Shown: piece by piece, positions 25,412-34,758 of the stretch
Layout: the number at the start of each line of letters is the position of its first letter
Position numbering within the stretch: the stretch's first letter is position 1
NCBI RefSeq assembly: GCF_038002225.1
Contig: NZ_JBBOCA010000001.1
Location: forward strand, 7,068,001 to 7,132,000
Direction: 5' to 3'
Source: Paenibacillus sp. FSL R7-0204
Lineage (GTDB): Bacteria > Bacillota > Bacilli > Paenibacillales > Paenibacillaceae
Length of the DNA: 64,000 bases
Notes under the pieces: model-generated
Seen by the model: the letters and a program-made list of their open reading frames with translations, nothing else
The model's database searches: none
What the model was told of the DNA's origin: nothing
Translations under genes and position numbers: made by a program

Positions 25412-25775
25412 TTACGCGCCACCTCCAAACATACGGGCCAGCATATCCTCTATGCCCCGTGTCGATTGTTCCAGCGTCTCAGGATCAGCCAGCTTCCGCG
25501 CAGCTTGACTCTGCCGCCATTCGTTGTATATCCGGCGTTGATCCGAGTTGAATCCTCGCCGGACCTTGGGGTCTTTCTCGCTGCGGATCGTGACTATGCT
25601 GCCCAGCGGCGTATCCGGCATGAGTCCAGCCACAAGGGTGCAGAACTCCGACCATGGCATGTCACCGTGCTGCCGGATACGTATGCTGTACTGCTTATTC
25701 AGGCTGGCTTCAATCAGCGCCCAATCCTCACGTAGGTCATACCATTGTTCCCCGGAGGAATCAGAGCTGAAATCG
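25412..25775 (-). CDS. Tail assembly chaperone, frameshifted extension (Gp15-like)
   Basis: This reading frame is +1 to the chaperone gene upstream and is open from about 25818 to 25412. It encodes EQWYDLREDWALIEASLNKQ before the only internal ATG (25660), then MPWSEFCTLVAGLMPDTPLG and RSEKDPKVRRGF, a Gp15-type sequence. Conserved coding before the ATG shows the protein is made by fusion with the upstream gene, as in other siphovirus G/GT pairs. The shift must occur between about 25763 and 25818; TTTC near 25773 is a candidate slip. Confidence 0.75.
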
Positions 25776-26066
25776 CTGGGTAGCCTCTTCGTAGGTGATA
25801 TCCTGCATGACGGCCATCAGGCCAGCCACCAGTACCTTGGTATTAGTAAGCCCGAGCTTCTTTGCACCGATCTCCTCACACGCTTCAGCACCCAGCGCCC
25901 CCTCGATAGCAGCAAGCAAGGATTTCACACTGCCAGCTTCTGCAACTTCTTCAAAACGCATAACCGCTTCTACAGATTTTTCAACCTCATAGACTTTACC
26001 TTTAATTTTGATCTGACCTTTTTCCTCAACCGCGAATTTATCTGAAATATTGATTACTTTTGACAT
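25761..26066 (-). CDS. Tail assembly chaperone (G-type)
   Basis: A 101-residue small chaperone that coats the tape measure during tail assembly. It lies between tail tube and tape measure genes, the expected position, and has the frequent KGKVYEVEKSVEAVMRFEE start. Some ribosomes are expected to shift into the +1 frame near its end and make a fusion of roughly 215 residues with the sequence at 25412-25775. Confidence 0.8.
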   Translation of the reverse strand: MSKVINISDKFAVEEKGQIKIKGKVYEVEKSVEAVMRFEEVAEAGSVKSLLAAIEGALGAEACEEIGAKKLGLTNTKVLVAGLMAVMQDITYEEATQRFQL

Positions 26067-26524
26067 TATTGTCCTCCTCCGCCCGGTGCCGCTGTAAAGG
26101 TCGGCTTACCGTCTGATAATAGTTCAAACTCCAATGCATCAATGTTTGTAGAGTCGCCGCCTGCTGGGGCGGTCAGGTTGATTACACAGTTCATGGACAG
26201 CTTGGCCCCGCTCGGCAGTGTCCACTCGAATTTAGTCTCTACATCCTGACCGGTGCCCAGCATCAGGCCCGCAATATAATCATTCCCGGGGTCGCCGTAG
26301 TGGCGCTTACCGGTGAAGCTGATTGTCATGCCCTTGCCGGTTACAGCCCGGCGCGTCCAGCCTGCCTGGTCCATCGGGGACCACTCTTCTGTATTACCAT
26401 CAATGGAGATGCTGAAGTTCTCCAGATCTTTGATCTCGATCATCTGCAAGGCTGTGGAAGCCCGGCCCATGGAACCGACCTTGAATACATTGTTATGCAC
26501 CGGGAAAACGCCTGTTGTCGCCAA
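26066..26524 (-). CDS. Major tail tube protein
   Basis: A 152-residue tail tube protein with a beta-rich sequence (NFSISIDGNTEEWSPMDQAG, TISFTGKRHYGDPGND) and a Gly-rich end. It starts with TTG behind AGGTAGGGG. The gene order terminator protein - tube - chaperone - tape measure supports the role. Its stop abuts the chaperone start at 26066. Confidence 0.85.
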   Translation of the reverse strand: MATTGVFPVHNNVFKVGSMGRASTALQMIEIKDLENFSISIDGNTEEWSPMDQAGWTRRAVTGKGMTISFTGKRHYGDPGNDYIAGLMLGTGQDVETKFEWTLPSGAKLSMNCVINLTAPAGGDSTNIDALEFELLSDGKPTFTAAPGGGGQ

Positions 26525-26533
26525 ATCAATCCC

Positions 26534-26923
26534 CTACCTCTCGTAATAAATGGTTGTCTCAATCACATATTCAAATATGTTGTTATCGTCTGTACCCACG
26601 CTGACAGGCTCTGCGGTACGCATCTGGAAGCTAATCACCCGCTTGCCTGCAATCACCGCAGGCTGCCCAAATAGCGCAGCATAGACCTCCTGGGCCTTAC
26701 GCTCCGCTGTGTCAGCATTCTTCGACCAATGCACCAGGATGGATATTGCCTTGACTGCATAGCTGGTGTTATCCAGCCCGCCTATAGCCAGCACCGGAGT
26801 ACCACTATTCAGATTGTACAGGCCGATACACTCCGGCTTGCTGCCGTCTATCTTGCCGATATACCAATTCGGGGAGCTCACCTGAGTCTTGAGCCAATCA
26901 CGCACTTCAGACAGCAGCATCAT
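26534..26923 (-). CDS. Tail terminator / minor capsid protein
   Basis: A 129-residue protein with the pattern of the minor-capsid-3/tail terminator group: LLSEVRDWLKTQ start, YIGKIDG and a C-terminal VIETTIYYER. It likely caps the tail tube before joining to the head. It overlaps the previous gene by four bases. Confidence 0.75.
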   Translation of the reverse strand: MMLLSEVRDWLKTQVSSPNWYIGKIDGSKPECIGLYNLNSGTPVLAIGGLDNTSYAVKAISILVHWSKNADTAERKAQEVYAALFGQPAVIAGKRVISFQMRTAEPVSVGTDDNNIFEYVIETTIYYER

Positions 26924-27312
26924 TTGATAAATCCCCCTGCCAGCTTCTTCAGCAAGCGCTTGAAGGTATCCCTGACGCTTTTGGTCTTTTTACCTTCTGC
27001 CCAGGCTTCCAGCCACTTTCCCTGCGCATTACGGTTCTTATCTTTGCGGAAGTTGTACTCTGGATGCCAATACAAGCGCCGGGCATATGGCGTGTCATAT
27101 GATATAGTCACCTTACCGCGTTTCACCTTAGTTGTAATGATATTCGCGCTGATCTCAAGGTGCCCTGTCTGCTTCGGCACGACTTCAGCAGCCATGATAT
27201 CGCCCAGAATGCTGTCCTTTGCACCCTCTACGGTAAGTTCCAGTGCCTCTGCTGGCGCACCGGACAACCGCCGCATAGCCTTCGGGTCCATAGTCGTCTT
27301 GACCTTGACCAT
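26920..27312 (-). CDS. Minor capsid / gp10-like head-tail protein
   Basis: A 130-residue protein similar in plan to minor-capsid-2 and HK97 gp10-type proteins. The centre has VPKQTGHLEISANI and YDTPYARRLYWHPEYNFR, a recognisable family signature, and the C-terminus is basic. It acts at the head-tail joint. Confidence 0.75.
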   Translation of the reverse strand: MVKVKTTMDPKAMRRLSGAPAEALELTVEGAKDSILGDIMAAEVVPKQTGHLEISANIITTKVKRGKVTISYDTPYARRLYWHPEYNFRKDKNRNAQGKWLEAWAEGKKTKSVRDTFKRLLKKLAGGFIK

Positions 27313-27639
27313 TTACATCAGCTCCAGTTCCGTGCTGAACACGCTGCCGTCAGGATTCGGCGGCCGCAAAGCGCTAAAAATGCTCCGTTCGGCCCCATCA
27401 ATCCGCACCAGGCCCTCTATCAGCTCTCCCGGGAGGATATCCCCCTGAATGATCACCTTGCCTGCCAGCGTCACCAGGCGGCGCTCTTTGTCCAGCTTCT
27501 GCTTGGATTTGGCATCATAAGAACAAAGCCCATCGAAGATTAGATCCTCGACAGGCTCCCCGTCTTCGCTGGTATGTGTCCGGTAGACCTGGACCGGCGT
27601 CTTCAATATCCAGCGCGGGAATGGTAGTTTCCCCTTCAT
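27313..27639 (-). CDS. Head closure / minor capsid protein 1
   Basis: A 108-residue protein with the minor-capsid-1 pattern (FPRWILKTPVQVYR, then FDGLCSYDAKSK). It lies between the connector and gp10-like genes, as in other A118-type head-joining clusters. It shares one base with the connector gene stop. Confidence 0.7.
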   Translation of the reverse strand: MKGKLPFPRWILKTPVQVYRTHTSEDGEPVEDLIFDGLCSYDAKSKQKLDKERRLVTLAGKVIIQGDILPGELIEGLVRIDGAERSIFSALRPPNPDGSVFSTELELM

Positions 27640-28004
27640 CAGATCAGCCTCCTACTCGTCAGCCCTGTAGCGGCCAGGAGGCTTGTCACGGCTTCCGTGG
27701 TTTGGATGCCTCCCGCTCCCTCCACCGCCTTGAACGACAGTGACACGCTGCCCGCAGAGTAGCCAGCCAGCGGGAAGGTCAAGTAATCGCCATAGGCGTT
27801 GAAGAAATCCGCCTGCTGACATACGGCCTTCGCCACCTTGAGCCGCTGGAACGGCGTCAGCCCGGCCACACCGCGCGCAGCAATACGGTTATAGGTTAAG
27901 GCGTCAATCTGATCGCTGGCCCGCTCCAGGGCGACAGGTAGCTGCTCAGGCGGTATGCTGCCATCACCGTACTGCTGATACTCCTCTACCGTAGCGTAAG
28001 CCAT
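27639..28004 (-). CDS. Head-tail connector protein
   Basis: A 121-residue protein of gp6-like connector type: MAYATVEEYQQYGDGSIP start, helix bundle with ALERASDQIDALTYNRI, and a LTPFQRLKVAKAVCQQADF core. It attaches to the portal after packaging. Confidence 0.8.
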   Translation of the reverse strand: MAYATVEEYQQYGDGSIPPEQLPVALERASDQIDALTYNRIAARGVAGLTPFQRLKVAKAVCQQADFFNAYGDYLTFPLAGYSAGSVSLSFKAVEGAGGIQTTEAVTSLLAATGLTSRRLI

Positions 28005-28012
28005 ATTGTCAC

Positions 28013-28270
28013 CTACTTGTCCGTTTTGGCCGCTGGCTTCTTGGCTTCGGCCAACTCCGCTTTCAATTTGGCGTTTTCGCCTTCCAAAACGGTCAGTTGA
28101 GCCTTCAGCGCCTCATAGTCCTTATACGGTACAGTTTTTGCTGGAGAAGTCTCTACTGTAGTAAGGGCATCCCCGTCTACCTCCGCGATATCGTACCCCA
28201 GCTTCAAGTAGTCGAACCGCTCCGCTTCATCAATCTTGACCTGAGCATTCCCTTTCACTGCATACAACAT
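28013..28270 (-). CDS. Small protein with C-terminal coiled coil
   Basis: An 85-residue protein: a short beta-like N-terminal domain (MLYAVKGNAQVKIDEAERFD) and a Lys/Ala/Glu-rich coiled coil at the end. It lies between capsid and connector genes. Possible roles are capsid decoration or head completion; neither is shown. Confidence 0.65.
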   Translation of the reverse strand: MLYAVKGNAQVKIDEAERFDYLKLGYDIAEVDGDALTTVETSPAKTVPYKDYEALKAQLTVLEGENAKLKAELAEAKKPAAKTDK

Positions 28271-28289
28271 ATAATTTACCCCTCTCTAT

Positions 28290-29171
28290 TTAGCTCGCCG
28301 GTTCGGCGTTGATTTGGATACCATCAGCTTTCCGGTTAATCAGGAACAGGTCCGTATATCGGCGGTTCTGGTACAGATATCCATCGCCGCCGGTGTGGCT
28401 GCCGGGTTCCCACAGGTAAATAGCGGTGTGCTTAATCGGCGCAAGCACACACTGCGGATGAATCAGGATCATATGGATTTGCTTGGCTCCAACGCCCGGT
28501 ACTGCGCCACTGGTGAAGTCATATACGGTCTTCATGCGGCTGGAAGGCACCTGAATGAGTGTCACATCATCCAACTGCCGCACGGCCCGGTCAATCACTC
28601 CGTTATTATTCTGAACCTGAATGACGCGCTTCATTTCTTCCGCCTGCTTGAGCAGTGTGAAAGTTGTTGGTGTGACGTAAAGGATACGACCTTCCAGTGG
28701 CACCTCCGCCTCATCCATGTTTTGCATGAGTTTATCAAAGACTTGGAGCGCATTGGCTACAGTGAGTGTCGTGGTGTCCGGCGCCTTGCCCAATGCAACA
28801 TAATCCGCATAAATCTTGCTGTAACGGTATTTATCCAGCTCAGGGATCGCCTGTTCTGCCTCAAATACCGTGGTTAGGTTGGCCGCAGACACGATCTGGT
28901 TCGTTTCATCCACGTCCATCGTGTCCACGTAGAATTCGACATCCCGGTCAAAGGTCAGCACCTTCAGCTCGAAGTCATTGCTGATCCCCTGGCGATTCCA
29001 CCCGCCATTACGGCTATGGTTCTTATACCCCGCTACATCCAAGCGCGGAACCTTAATTGTCTTCGCATTCAAGAAATTCGCATTTTGCGTGGTCAAGCCG
29101 CTGGAAGTCAATTCCTTCGTATACTTCTGCTGAAGAACCGTCAGGAAGCTGTCTACATAGTTATAAGGCAT
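28290..29171 (-). CDS. Major capsid protein
   Basis: A 293-residue coat protein. Supporting segments are VPRLDVAGYKNHSR, LTFDRDVEFYVDTMDVDETN and LIQVPSSRMKT, seen in capsids of phages with GP20-type scaffolds, and it directly follows the scaffold gene. The expected fold is HK97. No prohead protease gene is present nearby, so maturation is probably scaffold-driven without an encoded protease. Confidence 0.88.
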   Translation of the reverse strand: MPYNYVDSFLTVLQQKYTKELTSSGLTTQNANFLNAKTIKVPRLDVAGYKNHSRNGGWNRQGISNDFELKVLTFDRDVEFYVDTMDVDETNQIVSAANLTTVFEAEQAIPELDKYRYSKIYADYVALGKAPDTTTLTVANALQVFDKLMQNMDEAEVPLEGRILYVTPTTFTLLKQAEEMKRVIQVQNNNGVIDRAVRQLDDVTLIQVPSSRMKTVYDFTSGAVPGVGAKQIHMILIHPQCVLAPIKHTAIYLWEPGSHTGGDGYLYQNRRYTDLFLINRKADGIQINAEPAS

Positions 29172-29198
29172 TTGTACATCTCTCCTTGTTAATTAAAA

Positions 29199-29783
29199 TT
29201 ACTTGCTATCCGCGACACCGAAGATACTTGCAAGCTGCTCATTGGTTGCAGCGCCCGCTCCACCTGCGCTGCCCCCGCCGCCAACACGGAAACCGCCAGT
29301 GCCTCCACCCTTCTCCTCGGGCTTAAATAAGTAGGCATCGGATGTTTGCAACCCTTTGAGCTGCTCATCCAAGCCGACCACCTTGCCGTCATCTCCAATC
29401 ACCAGCTTGTTCTTGTCAATCATGCCGGTGACAACCTTCTCGTTATGAACCTTGCCATTCAGTGCCGCCGTAATGGCGTTTGTCAACGTCATGTCCTTCA
29501 AATCGGCTGCGTATTTCTCAGCTGCCGTCTTATTCTCACCCTGAAGCCGTGCAATCTCAGCTTTAAGGCCCTCTGAAGCACCTGCGTCCTTACTGAGCGT
29601 TTCAAGCTGCGTATCACGGTCCGCAACGTCCTTCTCCAGCTTCTTTCGGGTATCGGACAGCTCGTTATACTGCGACTTCGGAACAAAATGCTTCGGAAGT
29701 TCCTTGTTCACATCACCCATCAGCGCGTCAGCCTTTGTATCATCCACGCCTGCTGCTTTCAAAATCGCTTTCAACCATTCCAT
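29199..29783 (-). CDS. Scaffold protein (GP20-like)
   Basis: A 194-residue scaffolding protein of the phage minor structural GP20 type: MEWLKAILKAAGVDD start, a long coiled coil (about 45-110) and a Gly-rich C-terminus ending ASIFGVADSK. ATG 29783 is used because GGAGG lies nine bases upstream; the TTG at 29792 overlaps that site. It directs capsid assembly. Confidence 0.85.
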   Translation of the reverse strand: MEWLKAILKAAGVDDTKADALMGDVNKELPKHFVPKSQYNELSDTRKKLEKDVADRDTQLETLSKDAGASEGLKAEIARLQGENKTAAEKYAADLKDMTLTNAITAALNGKVHNEKVVTGMIDKNKLVIGDDGKVVGLDEQLKGLQTSDAYLFKPEEKGGGTGGFRVGGGGSAGGAGAATNEQLASIFGVADSK

Positions 29784-29860
29784 CAATATCAACCTCCATA
29801 GATTTTTATAGCTGCTCTCCAGCTACGGGAGTGTGCCGCTATGCTCCGGCCCTGAGCAAA

Positions 29861-29889
29861 TAGGCCACGGCAGTCTCAACCGTGGCCTA
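29861..29889. terminator. Hairpin before the scaffold gene
   Basis: TAGGCCACGG and CCGTGGCCTA form a perfect 10-bp stem with a 9-nt loop. No strong T-run follows on either strand. It could reduce read-through and help set the high ratio of capsid and scaffold to upstream proteins, or act as an RNA processing site. Confidence 0.6.
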
Positions 29890-29893
29890 ACGA

Positions 29894-30193
29894 TTACAGA
29901 ATAGGAAAATACAAACCATCATCAATGAAGGCGCGTATCAAATCCAAGTAAACCTGAGTCTCGCTATTCCCTACGAATGTGAAACCGCTTGGCGTTTCGC
30001 TGCCACGCTCTTTGGCCCGGAGATAGCCTCGATGTGTATATCTCTGGCCGTGCCGTTCAAAATCGCCTTTTTCGATATCAAGGCGCTGATCGTAACGGAT
30101 GAACGCCTGTGCAATCACCTGCACATCGTCCCGAACCTTTTCCTTTAAGGCTCTGTCCAAATAAACTCTTCCTGCATATCGGTAATTTTTCAT
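29894..30193 (-). CDS. Hypothetical phage head-region protein
   Basis: A 99-residue soluble protein. ATG 30193 follows GGAGG seven bases upstream; an in-frame start at 30217 lacks one. It has DDVQVIAQAFIRYDQRLD and an aromatic RGYLRAKERGSETPSGFTF centre. It lies between the minor capsid and scaffold genes. No family is recognised. Confidence 0.65.
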   Translation of the reverse strand: MKNYRYAGRVYLDRALKEKVRDDVQVIAQAFIRYDQRLDIEKGDFERHGQRYTHRGYLRAKERGSETPSGFTFVGNSETQVYLDLIRAFIDDGLYFPIL

Positions 30194-30245
30194 CTCAGAT
30201 CCTCCATAATCTCCCATAATATAAGCACCCTCGTAATGAGAGTGC

Positions 30246-31361
30246 TTAGGTAGGTGGTATTCGTACCTTCTCGCGGCTATAGTCCCGTCTCAGCTGCGGG
30301 TTAGCCTTCATGTGGCTTCGTAGGGCATTCTGCCATTGCTTGACCTTAGATTCTGCACGGGCCTTGTTGGCCTCGTCCAGGCTGCCTGCTGCACGGCGCT
30401 TATATTTGCGCACCTGACGCTCAAAGTACCGCTGACGCTGCTCCTGCTGGTAATTCAGGCGCGTTGTCGCTTCATCTACCGGCTCAGGCATCCGGCTGAT
30501 ACCCGGGATGAACGTTGTCATGTTGTGGCGGCAGTTCGGATGATACAACCCGGCTGCCATAGCCGTACTCAGCAGCGGATACGGCCCGTCTGATGCCTTG
30601 CCACCGCTGTACACATCATCAATGTATACCTTGCCCTGCCAGGGCAGGCAGAGGTCAGAGCAGTTGCTGTGATTAGACACCACGACAAAGGGATTTCCTA
30701 TCTGCTGCCGCTTGGCTCCTTCTCCAGCGAACACTGCCCGCTGGGAAGAGGTCCGCAGGGACATTTCGGCATAACTGGCCACGTTGACACGGCGGCCGTC
30801 ACGATAAGTGATGCAATCAAGCCCTTTATCCAAAAAATCCTTAGTGGCCATGTCAATAGCCTGGTCCAGTGAAGCAGCTCCACTGTTCAAGTAGACCTGA
30901 CTTTTGAAAATGGTCTGCCGGAACACATCATCTGTCTGCCGTAGAATCGCCTGATTGGCCGCCCGCAGCTCCTGCTGAGCAGCAGAAGCCAGCGCATTGA
31001 TCCGGCGCTCGTTCTGTTTGAAGAAATTACTGTCGTCTATGGCGTCCTGCTTGGTGGGGATCACCTTGTTCCAGATCTTCTTGAACAGCCCGCCCACCTT
31101 ATCAGCACCGCGCCGGAATGCTCCTTTAACCTCCCGCTCTACGGTTGCGTCAATCTCCGGTATCGCCTTATTGACGATCCGGGAGGCTTCTATGCGGTAA
31201 GCCTTCAGGTCCTCTAATTTCCGGCTCTGCCATTGCTCCCACTCGAAGCCTTCCTTCTTCTCCTCATTCTCATGACGGGTCAGGTTCCGCTTCATACTGG
31301 CGGTCAAGTCAATCTCCATCTGTGCATAGATGCCTCGCAGGTCATAGGCTTTCTTACTCAT
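30246..31361 (-). CDS. Minor capsid protein (phage_min_cap2 type)
   Basis: A 371-residue minor head protein. The central part with VVVSNHSNCSDLCLPWQGK and LYHPNCRHNMTTFIPG is the hallmark of the phage minor capsid 2 family, with conserved Cys and His that may bind metal. It overlaps the portal gene by eight bases. It is thought to sit near the portal and be injected or act in head morphogenesis. Confidence 0.88.
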   Translation of the reverse strand: MSKKAYDLRGIYAQMEIDLTASMKRNLTRHENEEKKEGFEWEQWQSRKLEDLKAYRIEASRIVNKAIPEIDATVEREVKGAFRRGADKVGGLFKKIWNKVIPTKQDAIDDSNFFKQNERRINALASAAQQELRAANQAILRQTDDVFRQTIFKSQVYLNSGAASLDQAIDMATKDFLDKGLDCITYRDGRRVNVASYAEMSLRTSSQRAVFAGEGAKRQQIGNPFVVVSNHSNCSDLCLPWQGKVYIDDVYSGGKASDGPYPLLSTAMAAGLYHPNCRHNMTTFIPGISRMPEPVDEATTRLNYQQEQRQRYFERQVRKYKRRAAGSLDEANKARAESKVKQWQNALRSHMKANPQLRRDYSREKVRIPPT

Positions 31362-32847
31362 CCGGCATCAGCTCATCATCATCTGGAGGCTTATCACGGT
31401 TATCAGGCTCGTCAAAAGTCGGCGGGGCCTGCTCTGCCTTCAAGCGGGCAACCTCTTCCGCCTTCTCCTCCTTGGTCCAGGTGTCCCCGTACAGCTCCTC
31501 CACGGATCGCTCCAGACTCATGATCTGATATGTGCGGGCCTTACCCACCGTCTCCACTACAGCGTCAAAAGAAGGAGAAGCATACTCCCCAAAGGTTACA
31601 CTTGCCTCATACTCACCGGCAGAGCGGCCCTGCATGGTGTCATAGACCTTCAGTACCGTCTGTACTAGCTCCGGGATCACCTCGTTCAGCCGCTCCACAA
31701 TCTTACCGCGCGTGTACAGCGTGGCCTTCTCCTTCTCGCGCTGCGCCTCGGCATTATCCGTCTTTTTGAGGTCAATGCCCAGCGTTGCCGGTGACATGAT
31801 ACCTTGAAGGCACATGTCTATGGCTGAAGCATAGGAAGCCACGAACGCCTCATACAGAATCTGGGGCTGCACCAGGTTAATCTGCCCCTTGGCATCCTCG
31901 GCCATGACGCTGCTGATCCGAATGAACTGATTATCAAACGGATTCGGCCGCATCAGTGCCCCGGTTTCAGGATTCTTCGGAATCATGTCCTCTGGAATGT
32001 ATTTCTGCACCCGCCCGCTGCGGATCGCGTCCATCCACTGGCTGATTACCTCGTCCAGCGCATCAAAGGAATCCGCTTTACTGTCGAACAGGCTCTTGCC
32101 GCGCCCTGGCCACTTGGTAGACTTGAAGACCATAAGCGGCACGGCCATAATGAAATCGCCGTCATACTCGATATCCTTCAAATCCGCAATTTCCGGCACA
32201 AGGGAGAGCGGCACCTGCTTGCCATAGGCATCCAGCAGCTGATACCGGATATATTTCCGGCCAAATGTCTCTATAAGCCGGTAATCCCGTTTATCCACGC
32301 TGTAGTCGCTGTAGAATATGACCTCCTGGAGCCTCCCACGGGTTCGCTTGTACTCCACCTGGTCACCACTGTAGAACTCTATCAGCGGATACTTGCTGAC
32401 TGCGGGGTCCAGCGTGACCTTGAACGCCCCGTCTCCTGTCGCCAGTGTCTCCGTGATGGCCCCGCCCAGCAGCTCCGGGAAGTCGTTGTCCTCGCTGATC
32501 TCCTCCCACACGGCCGTTTCAGCCTCTGCCTTGAGCGTGATGGCGTCCATATCGGCAACTACAATATCAGAGAGCCTGTCCGCCACCATGGCCGGTAGCC
32601 CGCTGTGTATCTTCCTAATCCCCAGACCATGACTTGGTACAGCCGCCCAGAAGCGGGAGCGGCCCACACTGTCCGTGATGGACTGCTTATAGAACTGGTC
32701 CAGCTCAGACGGATCACCGCGATACCATAGCCGGTTGCGCAGCACGTTAGCCCCGTAACTATACGGCTCCTGAATTGTGATAACCTGGCTTTCCGGTGCC
32801 GGTGTGATTTTCATTATCTTCATGACCATATTTCTAAACCACCCCAC
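31354..32847 (-). CDS. Portal protein (A118/SPP1-like)
   Basis: A 497-residue portal that forms the ring through which DNA enters and leaves the capsid. It matches the A118-type portal: RNRLWYRGDPSELDQFYKQS near the start, IEFYSGDQVEYKRTRG and MSPATLGIDLKKTDNAEAQ. The acidic tail overlaps the minor capsid gene. It starts four bases after the terminase stop. Confidence 0.92.
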   Translation of the reverse strand: MGWFRNMVMKIMKITPAPESQVITIQEPYSYGANVLRNRLWYRGDPSELDQFYKQSITDSVGRSRFWAAVPSHGLGIRKIHSGLPAMVADRLSDIVVADMDAITLKAEAETAVWEEISEDNDFPELLGGAITETLATGDGAFKVTLDPAVSKYPLIEFYSGDQVEYKRTRGRLQEVIFYSDYSVDKRDYRLIETFGRKYIRYQLLDAYGKQVPLSLVPEIADLKDIEYDGDFIMAVPLMVFKSTKWPGRGKSLFDSKADSFDALDEVISQWMDAIRSGRVQKYIPEDMIPKNPETGALMRPNPFDNQFIRISSVMAEDAKGQINLVQPQILYEAFVASYASAIDMCLQGIMSPATLGIDLKKTDNAEAQREKEKATLYTRGKIVERLNEVIPELVQTVLKVYDTMQGRSAGEYEASVTFGEYASPSFDAVVETVGKARTYQIMSLERSVEELYGDTWTKEEKAEEVARLKAEQAPPTFDEPDNRDKPPDDDELMPDE

Positions 32848-32851
32848 TCTC

Positions 32852-34249
32852 TTAACCCCCTAACAGAAACATTGTCTCGGCTACGCCCGTTGTGGCGTCT
32901 GGCGCATCATCATGGGTATTCTTGCCCTCGCGCTGATAGCTCGTCATAGCCTTGTAGTAGTCCGGCCAGCGGTCCCGCCAGTTCACCGGGAAGTAGACAT
33001 GCTGCATGACCCAGGTCGCGTTGCTGACGATTCTGGCCGTCTTATTCTTGCTCTGGTGGAACCAGCTCACATCCGTGCGATTACTCTTCAGCTCCGTCTC
33101 CAGAATCCGCTTGATGTTCCGGGCGAACGCCTTACCGCCGTTGTTGGACTCAATACGGGCCTTGTTCACCTTGAACGCAAAAAGAGCCTGCGCTGTGGCC
33201 GGCTCTGTAATCTCCATGGGTTGCTTGGTATATATGACATCCAGGATGTACGCCTCTTTCTGATACGTGCCCCAGATGATATTGCACAGGTAATCCGCGC
33301 CATCATCGGCACTGTCACAGTAAGCGTAGACGCCTGTAAACAACGGCTCGTCGTGGCTATCCACAGGCAGCTGCGTATAGGTCTTAAAGCTGCTGTACAG
33401 CTTACCCTTGATGTCTATCGGGATCTGCTGATAGTTGGCGCTGGCGATATCTGCGCCCATGGCCCGCACCTTCATGTCGTAGCTCTCACGAGACAGGACA
33501 TCCGGGCACAGCATCGTACCATCATCCTGAAGGGCCTTCATGGTCAGGTGACGGACGCGCTTCTTCTCCTCACGGAAATGCTCCAGCGCCCGCCCTGCCA
33601 GGTCTCCTGTGGCCCAGCGGGTCATGATGATAATGATCTTGCCGCCTTCCTCCAAGCGGCTCAGCATGGTATTGGTGAACCACTCCCAGTGCTTCTCCAG
33701 CGTGTTCTCGTTGCTGGCCTCCTCGGCGTTCTTGATTAAGTCGTCTATGATCAGCAGCGTGGCCCCGAAGCCTGTGGCCGTGCCCGTAGGTGATGTGGCA
33801 AGGTAGCTGTTATAGCCGCCTTCCAGGCTCCACAGGTTCATAGCCCCGTCCCCCCGTTGAATGCGGACCTGGGGGAAGATGTCGCTGTATACGATCACGT
33901 TCGGATCAGCCTTAACGGTACCGATGCCGTTACGGACGGCCTTGGAGAACGTGGTGGACAGAGTTTCGTTGTAACTGCCCGTCATGACCTTCTCGCGTGG
34001 GTTCTGCCCGAATACCCACTGTGCCAGCATGGAGGCGGTGCGGCTCTTACCGTGCCGGGGCGGCTCGTTGACGATCAGGATATCATCGTCTGACTCGTAG
34101 AAATCCTGCATCTCGCCGCACAGCTCCACCAGGTACTGCCGATCGGAGCGGTAGAAGTCTGGAGCCATCGTCTGGCAGAAGCTGAAGAACTCCCGCCGGG
34201 CCAGCTCCATACGGGCACCTCGGCGAATAGCAGCAAGGTCAACCATCAC
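32852..34249 (-). CDS. Terminase large subunit
   Basis: The 465-residue packaging motor. The ATPase domain has Walker A IVNEPPRHGKSRTAS near residue 60 and Walker B TLLIIDDLIKN near 165. The RNase H-like nuclease domain follows, with VYAYCDSADDGADYL near 310 and an acidic THDDAPDATTG at the end. It overlaps the small subunit gene by 11 bases. Whether packaging is pac or cos cannot be decided from sequence alone. Confidence 0.95.
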   Translation of the reverse strand: MMVDLAAIRRGARMELARREFFSFCQTMAPDFYRSDRQYLVELCGEMQDFYESDDDILIVNEPPRHGKSRTASMLAQWVFGQNPREKVMTGSYNETLSTTFSKAVRNGIGTVKADPNVIVYSDIFPQVRIQRGDGAMNLWSLEGGYNSYLATSPTGTATGFGATLLIIDDLIKNAEEASNENTLEKHWEWFTNTMLSRLEEGGKIIIIMTRWATGDLAGRALEHFREEKKRVRHLTMKALQDDGTMLCPDVLSRESYDMKVRAMGADIASANYQQIPIDIKGKLYSSFKTYTQLPVDSHDEPLFTGVYAYCDSADDGADYLCNIIWGTYQKEAYILDVIYTKQPMEITEPATAQALFAFKVNKARIESNNGGKAFARNIKRILETELKSNRTDVSWFHQSKNKTARIVSNATWVMQHVYFPVNWRDRWPDYYKAMTSYQREGKNTHDDAPDATTGVAETMFLLGG

Positions 34250-34733
34250 GAATCAGCTTCCTCAGCTCGTCTGTGGTCAAGTCCTTATACGGGTTGTTCA
34301 CATCCACGCTGCCGCTATGCTGCACATCCTGCTTGTCCCGCCACTTATCCGGCCGGCGATTCTTCAGCCAGAAGATCTGCGCCGTGGTGTCGCCCTGGAC
34401 TTCCTTCGTGACGCGCTTGGTCTCCGCTATGACCGTGACCCACTCGCCGCTCTCTTCATCCTGCTGCTTCACAGCTTCCTTGGTCACCTCGTCGTATTGA
34501 TATCCTAGCGCCCGTTTCAGCAGCGCGTTCTCGACAGCACGGTCCACAACCTCCTTGCCCTTTTTTAAGGCGTCTGAAATGTCAGGGAACTTATTCTTCC
34601 AGTCATATAGCGTTTGACGCTTCACGCCCATATTCAGGGCTATCTGCTCGTCTATCAGCCCATCGCGCGCCCAACCTTCCAGCTTCAGCAGCCCTTCAGG
34701 CGTGAGCCAATCGTGATATTTACCTTTTGCCAT
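34239..34733 (-). CDS. Terminase small subunit
   Basis: A 164-residue DNA-recognition subunit. The N-terminal helix-turn-helix (LIDEQIALNMGVKRQTLYDW) is followed by an oligomerisation segment and a RVTKEVQGDTTAQIFWLKN motif typical of this group. It precedes and overlaps the large subunit. Confidence 0.9.
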   Translation of the reverse strand: MAKGKYHDWLTPEGLLKLEGWARDGLIDEQIALNMGVKRQTLYDWKNKFPDISDALKKGKEVVDRAVENALLKRALGYQYDEVTKEAVKQQDEESGEWVTVIAETKRVTKEVQGDTTAQIFWLKNRRPDKWRDKQDVQHSGSVDVNNPYKDLTTDELRKLIRDG

Positions 34734-34758
34734 CGAGGCTGCCTCCTTTTGCCCAAAA

